A DNA stretch of 5,154 nucleotides, taken from contig JAAYLQ010000006.1 in assembly GCA_012521805.1 (NCBI GenBank), forward strand, positions 1-5,154, written 5' to 3'. This DNA is from Bacillota bacterium (GTDB lineage: Bacteria; Bacillota; Limnochordia; Darwinibacteriales; DTU012). The first letter of the stretch is position 1; each line of letters starts with the position of its first letter. The notes below the pieces were generated by a model. It was given only the letters and a program-made list of their open reading frames with translations. It was not told the origin of the DNA and made no database searches. Position numbers and translations under genes: made by a program. This document shows positions 1 to 5,154 of the stretch, one piece after another.

Positions 1-8
1 ATATTCAC
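1..8 (-). CDS. possible start of the next operon gene (partial, three codons)
   Basis: Immediately downstream of the phosphatase stop codon the minus strand reads a run of six Gs (the last G of the TAG stop plus five more), then a 7-nt A/T-rich spacer, then GTG AAT AT at the window edge. This is the spacing expected of a ribosome-binding site and a GTG start. In such operons the next gene is often a glycosyltransferase, a polyprenyl-phosphate sugar transferase or another export gene. Only two codons and part of a third are present, so no product can be named. The call rests only on the ribosome-binding-site-like run and on operon context. Confidence 0.3.
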
Positions 9-15
9 TTTTATA

Positions 16-22
16 CCCCCCT
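16..22 (-). promoter_or_regulatory. candidate ribosome-binding site for the downstream gene
   Basis: The minus strand reads AGGGGGG, overlapping the TAG stop of the phosphatase gene. It lies 7 nt before a GTG at position 8. It can pair with the anti-Shine-Dalgarno sequence with one G-U wobble. It would suit tight coupling between the phosphatase and the next gene, but the gene body lies outside the window. Confidence 0.35.
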
Positions 23-782
23 ATTTCCTAAAAAACCACAACCGTTTACGCGGTCGGTAAATTCTAACCTCCGGTATCTCGACTGGTTCCCCTGCAATAA
101 CGAGGGCTGGATTTGTGCTCACTAACTTTTCTATATCTGCTGGTGCAACCAACCGCTGTGCAGCTTCTACACAGCGATCTAAGTAAAAACCGCGCCGACC
201 GGTTGAATGGGCATCGCTCGCCAAGACATGCACCATATTGTGCTGCAGCATAATTTTACTTGTCTGCTTAACCTTTTCTCCGAACAACCCGAGAATACTG
301 TTGGCATTCATCTGGATTAAACATCCCGCTTCAATCCAACCTGCAGCTAAATTTGGATTCCGGATCACAGCCTGATAGCGCTCAGGATGAGCAATAATTG
401 GCGTGATTCCTTTAACCTGCAGCGAAAACAGCACTTGATCGATGTACGGCGGGAGTTCAAGCATAGGAAACTCAATCAAGCAGTATCTGCCAGCATCGTT
501 ATACGTCGGTATTTCGTCAGCTGGCAGATCGATCAACTCAGGATCAACATAGATCTCCGCACCAACCACAACATCGAGAGCAATACCGTTTTCCCTAACC
601 ACCTGCTGAAAATGGGCGGTTTTTTCCTTAATTTCACTCCAAGTAACATTCAAAAAATGCGGTGTAGCAGCTACAGTTTTTACCCCGTGCGCTGCTGCCT
701 GCCGGGCCATATCTAAAGCCTGTTCCATGTCCTTTGCCCCATCATCGACTCCGGGCAAAATATGCGTATGAAGATCTATCAT
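21..782 (-). CDS. PHP-family protein-tyrosine phosphatase (CpsB/YwqE/CapC type)
   Basis: This 253-residue protein is a manganese-dependent phosphotyrosine phosphatase of the PHP (polymerase and histidinol phosphatase) superfamily, known to dephosphorylate BY-kinases of capsule operons in the cytoplasm. The length matches the family (about 240-260). Visible motifs in order are HTHILPGVDDG at residues 5-15 (H5, H7, D14), TPHF with H42, GAEIY with E76, IEFP with E104, AHPERY at 131-136 (H132, R135) and SDAH at 189-192 (D190, H192). These are the expected metal ligands and catalytic residues, so it should be active. The start is ATG at 782, beginning directly with the MIDLHTH seen in relatives. 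It follows the kinase gene by 14 nt, behind only a weak GGGTG-type ribosome-binding site, suggesting the two are co-expressed. The last 14 residues are strongly basic and aromatic (RIYRPRKRLWFFRK) and may touch the membrane. The family call is firm; the substrate is inferred from the adjacent kinase. Confidence 0.95.
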   Translation of the reverse strand: MIDLHTHILPGVDDGAKDMEQALDMARQAAAHGVKTVAATPHFLNVTWSEIKEKTAHFQQVVRENGIALDVVVGAEIYVDPELIDLPADEIPTYNDAGRYCLIEFPMLELPPYIDQVLFSLQVKGITPIIAHPERYQAVIRNPNLAAGWIEAGCLIQMNANSILGLFGEKVKQTSKIMLQHNMVHVLASDAHSTGRRGFYLDRCVEAAQRLVAPADIEKLVSTNPALVIAGEPVEIPEVRIYRPRKRLWFFRK

Positions 783-796
783 AACTGCACACCCAA

Positions 797-1492
797 TTAA
801 ATCTCTTCCGTGTAATAGTTATAGTAGTACTGATCTCCATCGCTCGAATATCTAACCTGGTTCAAAACCACACCCAATAATCTTGCATTGGTATTCTGCA
901 GGAGCTCTTTAGCCCTTAGGGCAATCTCCCTAGGCACCTGGCGGGAAGCAATCACCAAAACCACTCCATCAACATAGGTAGACAAAATCATGGAGTCAGC
1001 AACCGGCAGCACCGGCGGCGCATCCAGCAGCACCTGATCACCCATCAGCTTCAGTTTCTTTAACACTTCCTGCATAACATTAGATTGAAGCAGTTCTGTC
1101 GGGTTTGGCGGTAGCGGACCAGCGGTAAGCACACTGAGCCCTTCACAGTGAGTTTTCTGGAGGGCATCCTCAACTGCTACTTGGCCGGTGAGAACGCTGG
1201 TCAGGCCGACTGCATTATTTAAGCCAAAAGCTTTATGGACAGTTGGCTTGCGTAAATCACAGTCAACCAGGATAACATCCTTACCAGTTTGAACAATGGA
1301 AACAGCTAGATTCGAACAAACAGTTGATTTGCCTTCTGCTGGCACGGAGCTGGTAATCAGAATTGTTTCCAGCTTGGCATCGGGGGAAGCAAACTGTAAA
1401 TTAGTTCTTAGAGTACGAAAAGCTTCCGAGCTGACAGCTTTCGGATCATCATGCACAACTAACCTGCGCGTATCAGGTCTAGGCATAACCAT
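797..1492 (-). CDS. BY-family tyrosine kinase, cytoplasmic (CpsD/YwqD/CapB type)
   Basis: This is an ATP-dependent bacterial tyrosine autokinase that partners a membrane co-polymerase to control polysaccharide chain length and export. Numbered from ATG at 1492 (231 aa), it shows EAFRTLRTNL near 23-32, the ExxRxxR-type oligomerisation motif. Walker A is SSVPAEGKST at 48-57, Walker A' is VILVDCDLRKP at 73-83 and Walker B is VLLDAPP at 154-160. A C-terminal tyrosine cluster holds six tyrosines in the last 17 residues (Y215, Y222-224, Y226, Y227) and is the usual autophosphorylation site. Three starts compete: GTG 1495, ATG 1492 and ATG 1486. ATG 1492 forms a TGATG stop-start overlap with the upstream gene, while ATG 1486 has better spacing (10 nt) from AAGGA. 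The kinase frame has a stop at 1511-1513, so it is not fused to the upstream gene. The neighbouring co-polymerase should be its activator and the downstream phosphatase its antagonist. The kinase call is firm; only the exact start is uncertain. Confidence 0.95.
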   Translation of the reverse strand: MVMPRPDTRRLVVHDDPKAVSSEAFRTLRTNLQFASPDAKLETILITSSVPAEGKSTVCSNLAVSIVQTGKDVILVDCDLRKPTVHKAFGLNNAVGLTSVLTGQVAVEDALQKTHCEGLSVLTAGPLPPNPTELLQSNVMQEVLKKLKLMGDQVLLDAPPVLPVADSMILSTYVDGVVLVIASRQVPREIALRAKELLQNTNARLLGVVLNQVRYSSDGDQYYYNYYTEEI

Positions 1493-2943
1493 CACATCCT
1501 TACAATCTGGTTAAATCTTGAGCGACCATTTTTTCTCTCTTTAGGTTCAAATTCTGGAATCTGACCAATGACAGGCAGCTCCAATACTCGTTCCACATCT
1601 TCTTTGGTCTTGATGGTGTTGTCCACAAACTCCAGTAAGAATGCGAGACCCACCCCGACAAATAATCCCAGAACACCTCCAATAGCGATGTTCAATTTCA
1701 CCCGTGGCTTAATCGGATTTTTGGGAACGACAGCAGGATCAACTATCTGCAGATTTCCCGAATGCATTTGTTCATTGATCCTAATCTCTTCATAGCGGGT
1801 CATGAGCATGAGATAAATATCTTCATGCACATTGACCTCGCGCATTAATCGAACCAGCTCTAATTCTTTCTCTGGAATATTAATGTAATCATATTCTAAT
1901 GCATCTCTCTGAGCCAGAATTGCTTGTTCCCTGGCATTGAGAGCGACTAACTCAACCTGAGTGGAAATCAGCTGGCTGTACAGCTGGCTGTGGATAGGAT
2001 TGATTGTCTGCGTTTCAGTAGCGATCACCCGCTCCACCTCATTTGCCAACCGAGAACGCACTTCCTGGATTTCCGCCTGCAGGCTGAGCACTTCAGGATG
2101 GCGCTCAGTATACAGCTCCCTGGCACCAGACAAGGCAATTTCCAAGTCCGCTAGACGCTGCTGATAGGTCTGAACCAGTGGGTTGTTCTGGATGGTAGTA
2201 GACGAGATGATGATTTCGTCTTGAGCAAGCAGCTTGTCCTGGATCTGAGCTAAGCGCTGTTCTACCTCAATTTTCGCTATCTGTGTTTGAGCGAGTTCAT
2301 TGTCCCACTGCATGTACCGCTGCACCATGAGAGAAGAATCCTGCATCGGCTGAATAACTCGCTCTGTTTCCCGGAACACCCTTAATTTTTCTTCTGCTTC
2401 CTTTAGCTGAGCAGCCACAATTTCTATCTGCTCAGCAAGATACTCCCGAGCGGTCCTTAAATCAGAGCGATTGTCATCACGGGTTGTATCAATAAATACA
2501 TTACTTAAGGTGTTGACAAAATCAGCAGCAAATTCCCTATCTCGCGATTCATACTTGATCTCTAAAATCTCGGTTCCAGTCACCTGCTGAACTGTCAGCC
2601 CATTTTTGATTGTCCTTATATCTTCATCAGTTACTGATTCCAACCCCATGGTTTCAAAAACATCGGTCAGCACCGAACGGCTGGTGAGCATATAGATGTA
2701 ATTCTGCAGCATCACATTCGCTGACGAAGCACCTGTTAATGATCCAAGTGGATCTAGAGCCGCTAAAGAACTTGACTTTTCGTTTTTCAGCATTAGGGTT
2801 GCAGTTGCTTGATACACTGGTTCCATAGACATACTGATCAGTCCAGCTGCCGCAACTGCTAAGATAAAACAAATGATAATTTGAACTTTGCGCTTCATCA
2901 AGATGTTCCACAGCTCAAGTAAATCCATTTCTTCCATATCCAT
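1492..2943 (-). CDS. Wzz/Wzc-like polysaccharide co-polymerase lacking a kinase domain
   Basis: This 483-residue inner-membrane protein is a polysaccharide co-polymerase that sets chain length and acts as the membrane partner of a BY-kinase. Numbered from ATG at 2943, an N-terminal Wzz domain begins with a short cytoplasmic segment (MDMEEMDLLELWNILMKRK) and a first transmembrane helix at about 20-38, followed by PVYQATATLML, the usual first strand. Residues about 160-310 are rich in E, Q, L and A and form a long predicted coiled coil. A GNVR-type segment near 365-400 leads into a proline motif (VVPKNPIKPR, about 406-415) and a second transmembrane helix at about 417-437. The cytoplasmic tail has DNTIKTKEDVERVLELPVIG, the Wzc-type linker, then ends just before where a fused kinase would begin. 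A TTG at 2949 would add two residues, but it is only 4 nt from AGGAGG; ATG 2943 has 10-nt spacing and is preferred. The length resembles the non-kinase part of proteobacterial Wzc more than the short CpsC/YwqC form. Confidence 0.92.
   Translation of the reverse strand: MDMEEMDLLELWNILMKRKVQIIICFILAVAAAGLISMSMEPVYQATATLMLKNEKSSSLAALDPLGSLTGASSANVMLQNYIYMLTSRSVLTDVFETMGLESVTDEDIRTIKNGLTVQQVTGTEILEIKYESRDREFAADFVNTLSNVFIDTTRDDNRSDLRTAREYLAEQIEIVAAQLKEAEEKLRVFRETERVIQPMQDSSLMVQRYMQWDNELAQTQIAKIEVEQRLAQIQDKLLAQDEIIISSTTIQNNPLVQTYQQRLADLEIALSGARELYTERHPEVLSLQAEIQEVRSRLANEVERVIATETQTINPIHSQLYSQLISTQVELVALNAREQAILAQRDALEYDYINIPEKELELVRLMREVNVHEDIYLMLMTRYEEIRINEQMHSGNLQIVDPAVVPKNPIKPRVKLNIAIGGVLGLFVGVGLAFLLEFVDNTIKTKEDVERVLELPVIGQIPEFEPKERKNGRSRFNQIVRM
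1497..1501 (-). promoter_or_regulatory. ribosome-binding site of the kinase gene inside the co-polymerase coding end
   Basis: The minus strand reads AAGGA within the last codons of the co-polymerase gene. It is 4 nt from ATG 1492 and 10 nt from ATG 1486. With the stop-start overlap (GTGATG at 1490-1495) it points to translational coupling that would keep co-polymerase and kinase at matched levels. The site is short, so confidence is moderate. Confidence 0.55.
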
Positions 2944-2950
2944 TTGCAAC

Positions 2951-2960
2951 CCACCTCCTA
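2951..2960 (-). promoter_or_regulatory. strong ribosome-binding site of the co-polymerase gene
   Basis: The minus strand reads TAGGAGGTGG between the stop of the SLBB gene and the co-polymerase start, a near-complete match to the anti-Shine-Dalgarno sequence. AGGAGG ends 10 nt before ATG 2943, 4 nt before TTG 2949 and 16 nt before ATG 2937, which decides the start in favour of ATG 2943. It is the best ribosome-binding site in the window. Confidence 0.85.
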
Positions 2961-2964
2961 CAGG

Positions 2965-5154
2965 CTAACGACCTGGTATAAACCAATCAAAGATCTGCTG
3001 GAATGTCCTAACACCGCTCATCAAGCCGAGAATCTTGTTCCAATCTGGTTTAGATGTTTCTGGAACATAGATAATATCTCCACCACGAACCAATGGATTT
3101 TCATTGGCATCACCCTGGAACAATACTCGCTCCTGCCCAACTGACAAGGTGGCTGGATCAGTCAGCTCGCCACCGCGATAGATTCCAATTGCACTGAGAT
3201 CCGCACGCTCTGTCGGTCCATCCGCCATAGCAATTGCATCCAACACACGAGCTCCCTCATAGATTGTATATACTCCCGGCCTGATAACCTCACCCAGCAC
3301 CAAAACTTGGCGGCTTAATTCAGGAATGAAGACGACATCTCCACCGGCAAGCAGGAGATTGTGCTCACTTTGATTGCTGAGCAGCTCATGATATGAGGAG
3401 ATCCATACCTGCTCCCCTTCCATGCCCTGCCGAGTTACAATGATTTCCTGCTGACCGGCACTTGTTTTTAAGCCTCCAGCCAACGCCAGTAAATCAAGGA
3501 TGCGGCTGCCATCTGGAAGAGTAAATGCTCCAGGCCGTGCAACTTCTCCCATCACCAGCACCTGACGCGATTGAGGAATATGGATCACTTCTCCTCCAAA
3601 CAACTGAGGGTTTGGCTGCTGGTTGGCAATAACAGCCCTTAAGTCCACATAATTCACTAATGCAGCATCAGTGCCGCCTGCAATCATTACTTCGTCAAGT
3701 TTGGCCCGTTCAGTGGGACCGCCTGCCAGCGCAACCAAGTCCAGCAGTGTGGTATACTGGTCAACTAAATATGCGCCAGGTCTGTTCACCTCACCGAACA
3801 CAAGCACCCGCCGGTTTACCCGGGGAATATGGATGATATCTCCACCAAGCAGAGTTATGTTGAGCTCAGGCGCATCTGCTTTAACCAGCTGCTGATAATC
3901 CACAGCAATAATCTGCTGGTCGTTACCTGCGCTGCGGGTAATAGTCAGCATTGAATCAGCATCATCAGTTAACCCGCCCGCTTTAGCCAGCGCATCTAAC
4001 AGCTTTTCGCCTCGCCTAATGGTATAGCGACCTGGTGCTCGTACTTCACCCAAAATTGATATCTCCAGATCTAATTCCGGCACCAAAATCATTTCTCCTC
4101 CGGTTAAGGGGATGTTTCCTTTACCGGTTTCCATGATTGCCCGCAGATCGATTTTCTCAATAACGCTTGTCCCATCGACAATCCGAGTTAAGCTGACTTC
4201 ATCAGCTGCAGCACGTTCAGTTAACCCTCCCGCACGGCCAATTGCATCGAGGAGATGAGTTGTGGCAGTAACTGGATAATATCCCGGGGAGACCACTTCT
4301 CCAAAGACTAAAACAGAAGCTTTGCGCTCGGGAATATAGATTACATCTCCAGGTTCAACCAGAGGATTCTCGCTGCTTAAACCTTTAATAACTGCATCAA
4401 GATTGTATACAGCTGTACTGCTGATATTATCATCTGCATTGACCCTGGTTACCTGCACCAAATCGCCGGCTGCGTTATTGGTCATACCTCCTGCCAAAGC
4501 AACAACATCCAAGAGCCGCTGTTCCTGACCCAATGGATAGTAACCTGGTCTTGCTACCTCACCTAAAACCATAACGCTGCGATTTGCCTCAGGCACGATA
4601 ATTACATCGCCGCCTTCCAGCAGGAAATTGCTTTCCAGGAAGCGGTTTTTCATCAGCTCGTCCAAATTTACAGCAAAGATTTCCGATTGGGCATCGGTCT
4701 GGCGGGTTACACTTACCAAATCAGCGGCAGCGGTTTCCAGTAATCCACCAGCTTTGGCAATTCCATCAAGTACCCGATCACCAAAGTCCAGGCGATAATA
4801 TCCGGGGTTAGCTACCTCACCTAGTACTAAAACCTGATGTCTGCCTTCAGTAATGTAAACTACATCGCCAGGCTGAATTGTTTGGTTGCCAATGCCCAGT
4901 CTGGCAAGGGCTCCCAGATCAACTTCCACAGTTTTCTCACCGCGGGTAATCAGAATCCGATCACCTGCATTCTCTAGAGGACCGCCAGCCATGGCCAGCA
5001 CATCCAAGAGCTTAGTCTGATCAGTTAGGCGGTAGCTTCCAGGCCTAGCCACTCTACCGAGCACCAATGCTTGGGGAGCTCCCTCCGGTACAAAAATTAC
5101 ATCTCCAGGGAGCAGTTCAATCTCCCGTCCGGTCATCGTTCCCTGGAGCTGAGC
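2965..5154 (-). CDS. multi-SLBB polysaccharide export protein (Wza-related), 5' end outside the window
   Basis: The visible 729 residues belong to a polysaccharide export protein built of soluble-ligand-binding beta-grasp (SLBB) domains. The frame is open to the last base (six codons, AQLQGT, precede the Met at 5136), that Met sits inside a beta-grasp unit, and no signal peptide is visible, so the true start is upstream. Numbering from that Met, residues 1-18 end one unit (LLPGDVIFVPE). Eight full units then start at 23, 102, 188, 275, 359, 444, 526 and 611. Each has a GEVxxPGxY strand-turn, an LLDxxAxAGG helix, usually a TR strand, and a closing GGDVIxVPE. The last 30 residues form a Trp/Phe-rich amphipathic helix. 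In E. coli Wza an N-terminal poly-export domain and a few SLBB domains form an octameric outer-membrane channel; whether this protein has the poly-export domain cannot be seen. It is the first visible gene of the operon and ends 21 nt before the co-polymerase. A conduit or scaffold role is inferred from family and context. Confidence 0.9.
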   Translation of the reverse strand, partial: AQLQGTMTGREIELLPGDVIFVPEGAPQALVLGRVARPGSYRLTDQTKLLDVLAMAGGPLENAGDRILITRGEKTVEVDLGALARLGIGNQTIQPGDVVYITEGRHQVLVLGEVANPGYYRLDFGDRVLDGIAKAGGLLETAAADLVSVTRQTDAQSEIFAVNLDELMKNRFLESNFLLEGGDVIIVPEANRSVMVLGEVARPGYYPLGQEQRLLDVVALAGGMTNNAAGDLVQVTRVNADDNISSTAVYNLDAVIKGLSSENPLVEPGDVIYIPERKASVLVFGEVVSPGYYPVTATTHLLDAIGRAGGLTERAAADEVSLTRIVDGTSVIEKIDLRAIMETGKGNIPLTGGEMILVPELDLEISILGEVRAPGRYTIRRGEKLLDALAKAGGLTDDADSMLTITRSAGNDQQIIAVDYQQLVKADAPELNITLLGGDIIHIPRVNRRVLVFGEVNRPGAYLVDQYTTLLDLVALAGGPTERAKLDEVMIAGGTDAALVNYVDLRAVIANQQPNPQLFGGEVIHIPQSRQVLVMGEVARPGAFTLPDGSRILDLLALAGGLKTSAGQQEIIVTRQGMEGEQVWISSYHELLSNQSEHNLLLAGGDVVFIPELSRQVLVLGEVIRPGVYTIYEGARVLDAIAMADGPTERADLSAIGIYRGGELTDPATLSVGQERVLFQGDANENPLVRGGDIIYVPETSKPDWNKILGLMSGVRTFQQIFDWFIPGR
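3058..5070 (-). repeat. tandem array of eight SLBB domain units within the export gene
   Basis: These are protein-level repeats of 79-87 residues. Their bases have diverged and do not form exact DNA repeats. Approximate units on the minus strand: 1 at 5070-4834, 2 at 4833-4576, 3 at 4575-4315, 4 at 4314-4063, 5 at 4062-3808, 6 at 3807-3562, 7 at 3561-3307, 8 at 3306-3058. Shared features are a VLVLGEVxxPGxY opening, LLDxxAxAGG in the middle and GGDVIxVPE at the end. Unit 1 has GRV for GEV and closes with YITE rather than VPE. Unit 6 lacks the TR strand motif. Unit 8 has ADG for AGG and a longer second half. Confidence 0.92.

Noticed and set aside
387..716. Plus-strand open frame of 109 codons
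   Set aside because: It lies entirely antisense to the phosphatase gene, which has all its catalytic motifs. Its translation has no recognisable domain and it is best explained as a shadow frame.
1490..1513. Programmed frameshift making a fused co-polymerase-kinase
   Set aside because: No slippery heptamer or following hairpin is visible, the kinase has its own start codons and ribosome-binding site, and split forms are normal in Bacillota.
1500..1682. Minus-strand 60-codon frame and plus-strand frames over 1296-1514, 1568-1795 and 1961-2164
   Set aside because: All overlap well-supported co-polymerase or kinase coding sequence in another frame, with low-complexity or composition-driven translations.
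2654..3144. Minus-strand frame at 2654-2911 and plus-strand frame at 2944-3144
   Set aside because: They are shadows of the co-polymerase and SLBB genes. No ribosome-binding site or protein family supports them.
3671..3895. Plus-strand frame of 74 codons opposite the SLBB gene
   Set aside because: It is antisense to SLBB units 5-6; its Ser/Thr/Pro-rich translation is a by-product of the repeat coding strand.
3058..5070. CRISPR array or DNA-level tandem repeat
   Set aside because: The period is about 250 bases, the units differ at the nucleotide level, and the similarity is clearly in the encoded SLBB protein domains.
5134..5136. ATG as the true start of the SLBB protein
   Set aside because: The frame stays open to the window edge, the Met falls within a beta-grasp unit (LLPGDVIFVPE follows), there is no signal peptide, and the AGGGA upstream is only 3 nt away.

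Overview
The window holds the core of an exopolysaccharide or capsule export and regulation operon. All genes lie on the minus strand, so transcription runs from right to left. The order is: a multi-SLBB (soluble ligand-binding beta-grasp) export protein, a long Wzz/Wzc-like chain-length protein, a separate BY-family tyrosine kinase, and a PHP-family tyrosine phosphatase. Almost every base is coding. Gene junctions are 21 nt, an overlap of a few nt, and 14 nt, and no internal promoter or terminator is visible, so the genes are probably co-transcribed.

Region by region: 2965-5154 encodes the C-terminal 729 residues of the SLBB protein, whose reading frame is still open at the right edge, so its true start lies outside. 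It carries eight complete SLBB units in tandem plus the end of a ninth beta-grasp unit, and finishes in an amphipathic aromatic helix. 1492-2943 encodes a two-transmembrane polysaccharide co-polymerase with a long periplasmic or extracytoplasmic coiled coil and no kinase domain. The roughly 231-residue kinase (797-1492) has Walker A, A' and B motifs and a C-terminal tyrosine cluster. The phosphatase (21-782) has the full set of PHP metal-ligand motifs. A possible GTG start of the next gene, with a G-rich ribosome-binding site, sits at the extreme left edge.

How the parts would work together: the co-polymerase and kinase together correspond to one Wzc split in two. The kinase would phosphorylate itself on its tyrosine tail and cycle on and off an oligomer with the co-polymerase, the phosphatase would reset it, and the SLBB protein would form an export conduit or a scaffold beyond the membrane.

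The split kinase and PHP phosphatase are typical of Bacillota, whereas the long GNVR-type co-polymerase and Wza-like SLBB protein are typical of cells with an outer membrane. The mixture, with moderate GC content and strong AGGAGG-type ribosome-binding sites, suggests a Bacillota lineage, perhaps a diderm one (Limnochordia-, Halanaerobiales- or Negativicutes-like). This assignment is an inference and cannot be proved from the window. The most unusual item is the length and regularity of the SLBB array. The rest is a recognisable export/phosphoregulation module, and no wholly new system was found.
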